In this document: positions 1 to 6,542 of the stretch, piece by piece
Position numbering within the stretch: position 1 is the first letter of the stretch
Layout of the letters: each line of letters opens with the position of its first letter
Translations under genes and position numbers: made by a program
The notes under the pieces: model-generated
Databases searched by the model: none
What the model was told of the DNA's origin: nothing
What the model saw: only the letters and a program-made list of their open reading frames with translations
From: Clostridiaceae bacterium
Lineage (GTDB): Bacteria > Bacillota > Clostridia > Oscillospirales > Acutalibacteraceae
Length of the DNA: 21,168 nt
Assembly: GCA_904501685.1 (NCBI GenBank)
Contig: CAJGBX010000011.1
Location: 1-21,168 of the forward strand
Direction: 5' to 3'

Positions 1-686
1 AAGGTCAAACGGCAGCCGCCGCACATACCGGTGCCGTCAATCATAATCGGATTCATTGAAACTGTACAGGGTATACCAAACGGACGAACGGCTTCTACAA
101 CAAACTTCATCATAACTACAGGGCCAATTGCGATAACCTCGTCAAACACTTCACCGTTATTTAGCATTTCATTTAGCGGATGACAAACATTACCCTTTTT
201 ACCGTAGCTGCCGTCATCGGTAACTAAAAAACAACGGTCAGAGGCTACTTTAAACTCATCCTCTAAAATAACCAATTCCTTATTTCTAAAGCCGATAATT
301 GATGTAACCTCTGCACCTTGACTGTGTAACTTTTCGACTATCGGTAATGCTATTGCACAACCGACACCACCGCCGACAACGCATACCCTTTTAAGTCCAT
401 CGGTACGAGTTGCAACACCCAAAGGTCCAACGAAATCCTGCAAGCAGTCACCTATTTCCTTATGGTTAAGTATTTCGGTAGTTGCTCCGACAACTTGAAA
501 TATTATTCTGACAGTTCCTTTTTCCCGATCAAAACCTGCAACGGTTAAGGGAATTCTTTCACCCTCGGCGTCAACTCGCAAAATTATAAACTGCCCTGCT
601 TCTGCTTTCTTTGCAACAAAAGGAGCCTCAATATCCATTAAAGTAACAAAATCATTCAGTTGTTTTTTAAAAACAATCCTATACAT
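1..686 (-). CDS. Sulfide dehydrogenase / NfnA-like FAD/NAD-binding oxidoreductase subunit (3' end outside window)
   Basis: This gene runs off the left edge, so only its first 228 or so codons are visible. The translation begins MYRIVFKKQLNDF and keeps the ferredoxin-NADP-reductase layout. A beta-barrel FAD domain comes first, with 'RIPLTVAG' around residues 44-51. A Rossmann NAD(P) site follows, with a GGGVGCA glycine loop near residue 105. The last visible segment is GTGMCGGCR, the start of the Cys cluster that binds a [2Fe-2S] centre in dihydroorotate dehydrogenase electron-transfer (PyrK) and NfnA/SudB subunits. Family members pass electrons between NAD(P)H and ferredoxin in the cytosol, usually with a GltD-like partner gene immediately downstream; that gene would lie outside this window. 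The start is the ATG at 684-686, with a GAGG ribosome site about 9 nt upstream. PyrK is possible, but the C-terminal GTGMCGGCR context favours the NfnA/SudB branch. Confidence 0.85.
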   Translation of the reverse strand, partial: MYRIVFKKQLNDFVTLMDIEAPFVAKKAEAGQFIILRVDAEGERIPLTVAGFDREKGTVRIIFQVVGATTEILNHKEIGDCLQDFVGPLGVATRTDGLKRVCVVGGGVGCAIALPIVEKLHSQGAEVTSIIGFRNKELVILEDEFKVASDRCFLVTDDGSYGKKGNVCHPLNEMLNNGEVFDEVIAIGPVVMMKFVVEAVRPFGIPCTVSMNPIMIDGTGMCGGCRLT

Positions 687-724
687 ACCTAAGCCTCAAA
701 TCAATCAAAATACAGGTTCAATTT

Positions 725-752
725 ATTTTAACATTTTACTCCGTAATTGCAA
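725..752 (-). promoter_or_regulatory. Sigma-A promoter for the NfnA-like gene
   Basis: On the minus strand a TTGCAA -35 (747-752) is followed after 16 nt by TAAAAT (725-730). The predicted start near 718 leaves a leader of about 32 nt before the ATG at 686. It separates this gene from the zinc operon. Confidence 0.5.
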
Positions 753-770
753 TAGCAAATATCAAAATAT

Positions 771-1661
771 TCAACATTTTACACGTTTCTTTTTAATAAG
801 TCCGGCTAAAAGTAACGCTAAAACATTAAAACAGACCACTGTTGCACCTACCGGCAACATTACGGTACCTGACATATAGCTATCCGGCTTTGCTATAACA
901 AAGGTAACAGCGAATAAAAAGCCTAAAGCAAAACACAAAGCCGATATAATTGCAGAAGAAATCACAGTTGCCTTAAAGGTTTTAAAAAGCTTCATAGAGG
1001 TCACAGCCGGAATGACAATAACTGCCGAAATCATAATTGAGCCAATCAGCTTCATACCAACAACTATCGTAATTGCAGTCAAGCCGGCAAGCAGCATATT
1101 GTTCACCCTAATATTTACACCGGTAGCCTTTGAAAAATCGCGGTCAAAGGTTACGGCAAAAATACGGTTAAAGAACACAAGATACAATACTAATACAACA
1201 GCACAAAGACTTGCACCCAGAATTGTATCATTAGCGCTTATTGTTAAAACAGAGGCACCGAAAAGACCTGTGCAAACCTCGGCCGAGCCAGCCTCGGCAA
1301 GACCGAAAATAATATAGCCTACTGCAACAGTACCGACCGATACAAGTGCAGTTGCCGCATCACCCTTTAGCTTTCCGCTATCTGTAAGCCACATAAGGAA
1401 GAATGCCGCAGCCGTTACAACCGGTATGGTCAAATAAATATTATCTTCAGGTGCTATACCCAAAAGTGACGCCAGAGCCAGAGCCAGAAATCCGACGTGT
1501 GACAAACCGTCACCTATCATTGAATATCTCTTTAGTACAAGATTAACACCTAAAACAGATGAGCAAAGGCAGGTTAAAACACCGACAATAATAGCATAAA
1601 TCAGCACAGTAGCATCAAAATACTGTCCGGAAAATACGCTAAAATCAAAATATATACTCAT
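771..1661 (-). CDS. znuB: Zinc ABC transporter permease ZnuB
   Basis: A 296-residue polytopic membrane protein of the ABC-3 metal permease family (ZnuB/AdcB/MntB). It forms the channel through which zinc delivered by ZnuA crosses the membrane, powered by ZnuC. About eight hydrophobic segments are visible, roughly at residues 20-40, 54-70, 76-92, 102-120, 146-165, 190-222, 229-255 and 268-288. The stretch 'RYSMIGDGLSHVGFLALAL' near 45-63 is the family signature around the first cytoplasmic loop. The C-terminus is a short basic tail (KKKRVK). The ATG overlaps the znuC stop as ATGA (4 nt), indicating translational coupling, and it is the last gene of the operon. Manganese specificity is possible from sequence alone; zinc is inferred from the His-rich ZnuA and the operator. 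Confidence 0.92.
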   Translation of the reverse strand: MSIYFDFSVFSGQYFDATVLIYAIIVGVLTCLCSSVLGVNLVLKRYSMIGDGLSHVGFLALALASLLGIAPEDNIYLTIPVVTAAAFFLMWLTDSGKLKGDAATALVSVGTVAVGYIIFGLAEAGSAEVCTGLFGASVLTISANDTILGASLCAVVLVLYLVFFNRIFAVTFDRDFSKATGVNIRVNNMLLAGLTAITIVVGMKLIGSIMISAVIVIPAVTSMKLFKTFKATVISSAIISALCFALGFLFAVTFVIAKPDSYMSGTVMLPVGATVVCFNVLALLLAGLIKKKRVKC

Positions 1662-2359
1662 TTTGCACCGCCCTTCAAAAGCGAGCTTCCGAAATTAGAC
1701 ACAAGATACTCGGCAGTTGTTCCGTAAAAATGGTTATCCCTATCAAGATGCAGAATTTTATTGGCAGAATTAACAGCTGTATTAATATCATGAGTAATCA
1801 TTATAACCGTCATTCCACTCTTATTTAATTCTTTTATAATTGAATACATCTCTTTTGAAGCATTGGGGTCAAGTCCGTTAACAGGCTCGTCCAACAGTAA
1901 CAAATCCTCTGTAGCACACAAAGCACGTGCTAAAAGCACTCTCTGTTGCTGACCACCGGAAAGTGCCGAAAACGGCTCATTAATAAGGTTTTCAATTTTA
2001 AGCAGCTGCATATTTTCCAAAGCCTTTTGCTTCATTTCCTTTGTGTACCAAGGAAGACGGCATTTGCCCGCAAAACCGGACAGTATTACCTCCTTAACCG
2101 AAGCAGGAAAATCCCTTTGAGCTGACTGTTGCTGCGGCAAATATCCTATAGACCTTTTATGCTTAGGACAACAGAAAGCAATGCTTCCTCCAGTTGGCTT
2201 AACAATGCCCAAAATTCCTTTTATAAGTGTACTTTTTCCGCTTCCGTTTTCACCGACAACACACAAATAATCACCGCTGTCAACCTTTAAGGAAAGATTG
2301 TTTATAACAACTCGGCCGTCATAAGCTAAGGTAATATTATTCAATTTCAATCTAACCAT
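1658..2359 (-). CDS. znuC: Zinc ABC transporter ATP-binding protein ZnuC
   Basis: A 233-residue ABC ATPase that powers metal uptake through ZnuB. All nucleotide-binding elements are present: Walker A GENGSGKST (36-44), Q-loop LPQQQ (74-78), signature LSGGQ (133-137), Walker B LLLLDEP (153-159) and the H-loop histidine at 190. A Cys-Cys pair at 63-64 in the variable region is unusual but probably incidental. The gene starts inside the 3' end of znuA (8-nt overlap), with an AGGAGG ribosome site 6 nt before the ATG. It overlaps znuB by 4 nt, so the three genes are translated as a coupled unit. Confidence 0.95.
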   Translation of the reverse strand: MVRLKLNNITLAYDGRVVINNLSLKVDSGDYLCVVGENGSGKSTLIKGILGIVKPTGGSIAFCCPKHKRSIGYLPQQQSAQRDFPASVKEVILSGFAGKCRLPWYTKEMKQKALENMQLLKIENLINEPFSALSGGQQQRVLLARALCATEDLLLLDEPVNGLDPNASKEMYSIIKELNKSGMTVIMITHDINTAVNSANKILHLDRDNHFYGTTAEYLVSNFGSSLLKGGAK

Positions 2360-3317
2360 TTAGGGCCTCCTTGATTCTTTGAATATTCTGAGCAGTAAGC
2401 TTCAAATAGTTTATACCGCTATCAAGCTCATCGCGTGAAAGCGTATGGCAGGAATGCAGCAACACTGCCTTACCGCCAATTTTTTTTGCAATGCTTTCAG
2501 CAAAAACCGGATTTGAATTTTCCATATAAAAAATATGCTTGGTTCCAGATTCAACTGCAGTTTGAGTTAAAGAGGTTATCTGCTTAACAGAGGGATCACT
2601 TACTGCAGAGCAGCCGGGGAACGCCGCATCAAATTCCAAACCGTAATCAGCAAACAAATACCTAAACGGAAAACGGTCTCCGAATACGAGCTTTTTATTA
2701 TCAGCAACAGATACTGCTTTTTTAAGTTCATTGTCAAGACCTTGAAGCTGGGCAATATACTTCTCACTGTTTTGCCTAAAATAATCACTGTTGTCAGCAT
2801 CCAACTCGATAAGAACTTCAGTCATAGCTGTAATAATTTCTATTGCCCGTTTAGGAGAAGTCCAGACGTGCTCGTCGAAAGCGTTGCCCTCATGATGATT
2901 CTCGCCATGAGCGTGGTCGTGCTCATGCTCCATACTTTCTGAAATAATTTCCTTTAAGGTAGGAGTAAAATCTGTCATTGCGCACCATACTGCCTTTGAT
3001 TTAACAGTATTCTTAAGCTCGGTTATCCAAGCTTCATCCGACTCTCCGCCGACGAAAACCACTAAATCAGCATCAGCTACGGTTTTTAACTCGGCAACCG
3101 TCAAATTTTCCAGTTTAAAATCATGACTTTCTACACCCAAGGGTACCAGCATTTTTAAATTAACCCTATCCCCTGCAATATTCCTTAAAAAATCATATTG
3201 AGGGAAAACAGTACACACAATTTCTAATCTTTCAGCCTTTTGATTATTTTCGTTACAGCCGCAAAACAATGTAAGGCAAAGCAGTAACATAATTAAAAAA
3301 CAAACTATTCTTTTCAT
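2352..3317 (-). CDS. znuA: Zinc-binding lipoprotein ZnuA
   Basis: A 321-residue extracytoplasmic solute-binding lipoprotein of the ZnuA/AdcA cluster A-I family. Residues 1-20 form a lipoprotein signal peptide ending at Cys21, the likely lipidation site. Metal-site landmarks are H65 (GVESHDF), a His/Glu-rich loop at 130-142 (HEHDHAHGENHHE) typical of zinc rather than manganese binders, and H150 (FDEHVW). The third canonical histidine, normally in an 'HxAFxY' motif, is replaced here by 'GDRFPFRY' (203-210), so coordination may differ. An acidic residue in YMENSNP (near 266) may be the fourth ligand. The ATG lies 3 nt after the upstream zur stop, with a modest TAGG ribosome site, consistent with co-transcription. 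Zinc specificity is inferred from the His loop and regulator. Confidence 0.92.
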   Translation of the reverse strand: MKRIVCFLIMLLLCLTLFCGCNENNQKAERLEIVCTVFPQYDFLRNIAGDRVNLKMLVPLGVESHDFKLENLTVAELKTVADADLVVFVGGESDEAWITELKNTVKSKAVWCAMTDFTPTLKEIISESMEHEHDHAHGENHHEGNAFDEHVWTSPKRAIEIITAMTEVLIELDADNSDYFRQNSEKYIAQLQGLDNELKKAVSVADNKKLVFGDRFPFRYLFADYGLEFDAAFPGCSAVSDPSVKQITSLTQTAVESGTKHIFYMENSNPVFAESIAKKIGGKAVLLHSCHTLSRDELDSGINYLKLTAQNIQRIKEALNG

Positions 3318-3320
3318 AAA

Positions 3321-3728
3321 CTACCTATTTTCAATAAGACAATCGACACATTCACCGTATAAAATTCCACGGCCAGAGCCGAGAATAAAATCATGCTCAG
3401 ATTTAATATGGTCACTTACTTCCTTTAAATGTTCACAATTCATATGAATTAATCTTCCGCATTTAACACATTTAAGATGATAATGACTATCACAATCCTC
3501 ATTCAAATCCGCAAACTGATATACAAACTGACGGCTATCACCGGATTCAAATCTACGAATTACACCGCTTTCCAAAAGGTTAGAAATCTGGCGGTAAACT
3601 GTGCTTCTTCCCGAACCGTCTAAGCAAAGCCTATCCGCAATCTGATTTACAGTAAAATGGTGCTCCTTATTTTCTTTAAAAAAATCAATTACCCTTTTTC
3701 TTTGATCGGTATTATAGCTTTTAGGCAT
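3321..3728 (-). CDS. zur: Fur-family transcriptional regulator, probably Zur
   Basis: A 135-residue Fur-family repressor. An N-terminal winged helix includes the recognition-helix segment RSTVYRQISNLLESG (41-55). A C-terminal dimerisation domain follows, with two CxxC motifs (C87/C90 and C127/C130) for the structural zinc and a HYHLKC metal-sensing segment (82-87). The open frame extends 22 codons upstream, but that stretch contains the promoter -10. The ATG at 3726-3728 has a GGAG ribosome site 8 nt ahead and is the better start. It is the first gene of the operon with znuA, znuC and znuB, which makes Zur more likely than Fur or PerR. The palindromic operator at its own promoter suggests zinc-dependent autorepression. 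Zur identity is inferred from context. Confidence 0.88.
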   Translation of the reverse strand: MPKSYNTDQRKRVIDFFKENKEHHFTVNQIADRLCLDGSGRSTVYRQISNLLESGVIRRFESGDSRQFVYQFADLNEDCDSHYHLKCVKCGRLIHMNCEHLKEVSDHIKSEHDFILGSGRGILYGECVDCLIENR

Positions 3729-3763
3729 ATATATATCTCCAAAAAATAATATTCTTAGAATGA

Positions 3764-3791
3764 AGTATAGCACAAAATTAAATAAAGTCAA
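3764..3791 (-). promoter_or_regulatory. Sigma-A promoter of the zur-znuACB operon
   Basis: Near-consensus hexamers on the minus strand: TTGACT at 3786-3791 and TATACT at 3764-3769, separated by 16 nt. The predicted transcript starts near 3757 and leaves a leader of about 29 nt. The promoter sits 3 bp downstream of the Fur-family palindrome. Confidence 0.8.
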
Positions 3792-3794
3792 CAC

Positions 3795-3817
3795 AAAATG
3801 AGAATGTTTCTCATTTT
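3795..3817. promoter_or_regulatory. Fur/Zur-type operator palindrome
   Basis: AAAATGAGAA and TTCTCATTTT form perfect 10-bp arms around a 3-bp TGT centre. Written in the 7-1-7 form it reads TGAGAAT-G-TTTCTCA, close to Fur-superfamily boxes. It lies directly upstream of the -35 of the zinc operon, so bound repressor would cover the polymerase site. Confidence 0.75.
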
Positions 3818-3821
3818 CTTC

Positions 3822-3864
3822 AAAAAAAGAAACTCGCAGGAAAACTTAAGTTTTCCTGCGAGTT
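3822..3864 (-). terminator. Rho-independent terminator of the XRE regulator gene
   Basis: A perfect 34-bp palindrome (3831-3864; arms AACTCGCAGGAAAACTT and its complement) is followed on the minus strand by TTTCTTTTTTTG. It ends the upstream XRE transcript just before the zur operator, insulating the two units. Confidence 0.88.
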
Positions 3865-3881
3865 CAGGGCATTTTTCGTGC

Positions 3882-4163
3882 TTACAGCGTTTTTAACCAA
3901 CGACTCTTGTCTTCGAAGTACCAACTGTCCGATTCAACATCGAATGCGTTGTTCATCTCCAACATAGTGCAAATGGCAAGATAGGTGTCCCATCCCATTG
4001 GTGCGGAATAGCGCTCAATATCAGAAATCTTCTGACGGCTCTTTCCGACCAAGGCGCCAAGCTCGTCTTGCGAAAGGCGAACCTTTTTGCGAATAACGGG
4101 CAGGCGTTCGATGAGGTGACCAATCAACTGCTGTCTTTCAGCACTGATCACGAATTCGGGCAT
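3882..4163 (-). CDS. XRE/Cro-family HTH transcriptional regulator
   Basis: A small DNA-binding protein of 93 residues from the chosen start. It carries one helix-turn-helix domain of the Cro/CI (XRE) type: LPVIRKKVRLSQDELGALVG followed by the recognition helix SRQKISDIERY. The C-terminal 30 residues are acidic and aromatic (YFEDKSRW) with no recognised sensor domain. A TTG codon at 4182-4184 gives a 100-residue version, but it would fall about 5 nt after the predicted transcript start. The ATG at 4161-4163 is preceded by GGTGAT at the alignment expected for the 16S anti-SD, so I prefer it. The gene is monocistronic, with its own promoter and terminator, and its codons look GC-richer than its neighbours. 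The target is unknown; autoregulation is inferred from the palindrome over its promoter. Confidence 0.8.
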   Translation of the reverse strand: MPEFVISAERQQLIGHLIERLPVIRKKVRLSQDELGALVGKSRQKISDIERYSAPMGWDTYLAICTMLEMNNAFDVESDSWYFEDKSRWLKTL

Positions 4164-4196
4164 GTCATCACCGCTCACTTTCAATATTACCTAATT

Positions 4197-4225
4197 ATTA
4201 TATAACGGTTTATAAACAATTGCAA
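4197..4225 (-). promoter_or_regulatory. Sigma-A promoter of the XRE regulator
   Basis: Minus-strand TTGCAA (4220-4225), 17-nt spacer, TATAAT (4197-4202), a near-ideal promoter. The predicted start near 4190 supports the ATG at 4163 as the real start codon. Confidence 0.75.
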
Positions 4226-4231
4226 TTGTTT
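4214..4231. promoter_or_regulatory. 18-bp perfect palindrome over the XRE promoter -35 (candidate operator)
   Basis: AAACAATTGCAATTGTTT is identical to its reverse complement and its centre is the TTGCAA -35 hexamer. A dimeric HTH protein binding here would block polymerase, so negative autoregulation is the simplest reading. Binding itself is inference. Confidence 0.55.
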
Positions 4232-4508
4232 TTGAGCGGTGAATAAATTTTTTGTAGAAATATACAATCACATTGTGATATTTTTAACCATTCAGCACAA
4301 TAATTTTTAAAATATTGTCACATAAAAGTATACTTCGATTTTTACACTATTTTTTCAAATGGTAAATTATATTAAAAATCCTCGAAAACGCTTGAATTAT
4401 GGGAATTTTTAACTTGTCGTGTCAAATATTGAAAGGTCGGTTTAAGTATTAATTAATACAAAAATCGACCTTTTGGCTTAGAAATTAATATTAAATTTTA
4501 GATGTTTT
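4232..4508. other. AT-rich intergenic region between clpX and the XRE gene
   Basis: About 277 bp with no credible gene on either strand; the only ATG-led frame with any length is 17 codons without a ribosome site. It holds a short palindrome ATCACA-T-TGTGAT (4267-4279) and a longer inverted repeat (4432-4473) next to the clpX stop. I see nothing else recognisable. Confidence 0.6.
4432..4473 (-). terminator. Possible terminator hairpin downstream of clpX
   Basis: AAAGGTCG (4432-4439) and CGACCTTT (4466-4473) form outer arms, and the interior holds a further GTATTAA/TTAATAC-type pairing. It lies 36 nt past the clpX stop. The U-rich tract after the stem is weak (UUUCAAUAUUU), so termination is plausible but not secure. 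Confidence 0.42.
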
Positions 4509-5807
4509 TTATGCTACGGGAACGTCAACTTTTGCCTTGATTTTTCCTTTTTCCGAAGCGTTAGTGTTCACCACTCGTGGACTGTTTTTGCCTTCGGCAC
4601 ATTCCTTTGTAATATAAATTTCGGAAATTGTTTTGTCGGACGGTGACTGAAACATAATATCACGAAGAATATTTTCAATAATCGAGCGCAAACCTCTAGC
4701 ACCTGTTTTACGCTCAACTGTAGTTTTAGCAATATAGCGTAAAGCATCCTCTTCAAATTCAAGCTTAATGTTATCCATTTTAAAAAGTTCAACATATTGC
4801 TTGATAATCGAGTTTTTAGGCTCAACCATTATTCTGTATAAGGTTTCCTCATCCATAGCATCAAGCGAGGCTATAACCGGCAAACGACCGACCAGCTCAG
4901 GAATAAGGCCGAATTTCACCAAATCATGATGAATAACCTTACGAACAGTGGTTTCCTCCTCCATTTGAGTTTTAGATTTCACCTCAGCACCAAAGCCTAA
5001 ACCGCTTTCGCCCGTTCTTTTAGCAATGATTTTCTCAATACCGTCAAAAGCACCTGCACAAATAAACAGAATATTTGTAGTATTAATCTGTATAAATTCC
5101 TGTTGAGGATGCTTACGACCGCCTTGAGGCGGTACATTAGAAACGGTACCCTCCAAAATCTTTAAAAGAGCCTGTTGAACACCCTCACCGCTTACATCAC
5201 GTGTAATCGACGCATTTTCAGACTTTCTTGCGATTTTATCTATCTCATCGACATAGATAATACCTCTCTCGGCCTTTTCAATATCAAAATCAGCCGCCTG
5301 AATCAAGCGAAGCAGAATATTCTCTACATCCTCACCGACATAACCGGCTTCAGTTAATGTAGTAGCATCAGCAATAGCAATGGGAACATCCAAAAACCGT
5401 GCCAAGGTCTGTGCAAGTAAGGTTTTACCGACACCGGTAGGGCCTAACATAAGCACATTGCTCTTGGTCAGCTCAACCTCACTTTTTTCCTTAAAGAAGA
5501 TACGCTTATAGTGATTATAAACGGCAACTGCAAGGGTTTTCTTAGCATCGTCCTGACCGATTACATACTCATCTAAATGAGCCTTTAACTCAGCAGGTGT
5601 AGGAAGCTTAAAATCCTTTTTCGGCTCAGCTTTAGATTTATTTTGCTTTCTTGCAGGGCCAACATCATTCTCCAAAAGCAAAGAATGACACACCTCAATA
5701 CATTCGTCACAAATAAACACACCGTTACCTGCAATCAAATGGTCTACCTCTTGCTCAGTACGTCCGCAAAAGGAACAAATAGGAAAATTGTTTTTATTAT
5801 TAGGCAT
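4509..5807 (-). CDS. clpX: ATP-dependent Clp protease ATP-binding subunit ClpX
   Basis: A 432-residue AAA+ unfoldase that recognises, unfolds and threads proteins into the ClpP chamber. It starts with the C4 zinc-binding domain (Cys 11, 14, 33, 36). The AAA+ module follows: Walker A GPTGVGKT (122-129), pore-1 loop GYVG (155-158) and Walker B IIYVDEID (183-190). A ClpP-docking LGF loop lies around 270-272, where many orthologues have IGF, and a sensor-2 GARGLRSI segment lies near the C-terminus. Length is normal for the family. The ATG has an AGGAG site 6 nt ahead and lies 14 nt after the clpP stop, so the two subunits are co-transcribed. The lysine-rich linker (about 53-66) is a usual variable hinge. 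Confidence 0.97.
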   Translation of the reverse strand: MPNNKNNFPICSFCGRTEQEVDHLIAGNGVFICDECIEVCHSLLLENDVGPARKQNKSKAEPKKDFKLPTPAELKAHLDEYVIGQDDAKKTLAVAVYNHYKRIFFKEKSEVELTKSNVLMLGPTGVGKTLLAQTLARFLDVPIAIADATTLTEAGYVGEDVENILLRLIQAADFDIEKAERGIIYVDEIDKIARKSENASITRDVSGEGVQQALLKILEGTVSNVPPQGGRKHPQQEFIQINTTNILFICAGAFDGIEKIIAKRTGESGLGFGAEVKSKTQMEEETTVRKVIHHDLVKFGLIPELVGRLPVIASLDAMDEETLYRIMVEPKNSIIKQYVELFKMDNIKLEFEEDALRYIAKTTVERKTGARGLRSIIENILRDIMFQSPSDKTISEIYITKECAEGKNSPRVVNTNASEKGKIKAKVDVPVA

Positions 5808-5821
5808 TTTTAACTCCTAAA

Positions 5822-6403
5822 TTATCTTTTTTCGATAACCTTGTCAATAAGACCGTATTCCATAGCCTCATAAGCCGACATAAAGTTATCGCGCTCGGTA
5901 TCAATTTTAATAGTTTCAAGCGGCTTGCCGGTATTTTCAGCCAAAATTTTATTAAGCTTTTCACGAGTTTGCTCAATATGCTTAGCATGAATAATAATAT
6001 CAGATGCCTGACCCTCAGCGGCACCTAACGGCTGGTGAATCATAATCTCACTATTAGGCAATGCCAAACGCTTACCCTTAGCGCCTGCAGAAAGTAAAAA
6101 TGCACCCATTGATGCGGCCATACCCATGCAAATTGTGCTGACATCACACTTAATGTAGTTCATCGTATCGTAAATTGCCATACCTGCCGAAACAGAGCCA
6201 CCGGGACTGTTAATATAGAAGGAAATATCTTTATCGGGGTCCTTACCCTCTAAATAAAGCATCTGAGCTATAACAAGACTTGCAGTAGCATCGTTCACCT
6301 GATCACAAAGCATAATGATACGGTCATTAAGCAATCTTGAATAAATATCATACGAACGCTCACCGGCACCGGTCTGTTCAACAACCATAGGTACTAAACT
6401 CAT
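5822..6403 (-). CDS. clpP: ATP-dependent Clp protease proteolytic subunit ClpP
   Basis: A 193-residue serine peptidase that forms the barrel-shaped proteolytic core docked by ClpX (and possibly ClpC). The catalytic triad is intact: Ser98 in GMAASMGAF, His123 in MIHQPLG and Asp172 in ERDNFMS. The N-terminus MSLVPMVVEQT corresponds to the processed N-terminal loop region of the family. The ATG is preceded by AGGAG at 8 nt. It is located between tig and clpX in the classic order; a terminator-like hairpin immediately upstream suggests attenuation of tig read-through or a separate promoter. Confidence 0.97.
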   Translation of the reverse strand: MSLVPMVVEQTGAGERSYDIYSRLLNDRIIMLCDQVNDATASLVIAQMLYLEGKDPDKDISFYINSPGGSVSAGMAIYDTMNYIKCDVSTICMGMAASMGAFLLSAGAKGKRLALPNSEIMIHQPLGAAEGQASDIIIHAKHIEQTREKLNKILAENTGKPLETIKIDTERDNFMSAYEAMEYGLIDKVIEKR

Positions 6404-6420
6404 AAATAAAACTCCTTTTT

Positions 6421-6464
6421 TAAAAAATACACAAAGCGGCAGAAGCCTGTGGCTTCTACCGCTT
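6421..6464 (-). terminator. Terminator-like hairpin between tig and clpP
   Basis: Arms 6434-6447 and 6451-6464 (AAGCGG-x-AGAAGCC against GGCTTCT-x-CCGCTT) close a 3-nt loop; the single inner mismatch is a U-G pair in the minus-strand RNA. A UGUGUAUUUUUU tract follows, ending shortly before the clpP ribosome site. It probably lowers tig read-through into clpPX. Confidence 0.6.
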
Positions 6465-6480
6465 ATTGGTCAATCACTTG

Positions 6481-6516
6481 CGGTCATACCACAAAAATAA
6501 GTATGCGACCGTTTTT
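6481..6516 (+). terminator. Hairpin with T6 tail readable on the plus strand
   Basis: CGGTCATAC (6481-6489) pairs with GTATGcGACCG (6501-6511, one bulged C), followed by TTTTTT on the plus strand. No plus-strand gene precedes it, so it may instead act as a 3' stem in the minus-strand tig mRNA, directly after the tig stop. Confidence 0.3.
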
Positions 6517-6542
6517 TAGATTATAAACAAAACCAAAAAGAA

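Noticed and set aside
1012..1317. Plus-strand 101-codon frame inside znuB
   Set aside because: Antisense shadow of the permease with no ribosome site or family features.
3729..3794. Longer Fur-family protein starting at 3794
   Set aside because: The extra 22 codons contain the -10 promoter element and give a hydrophobic N-terminus unlike the family; GGAG supports the ATG at 3728.
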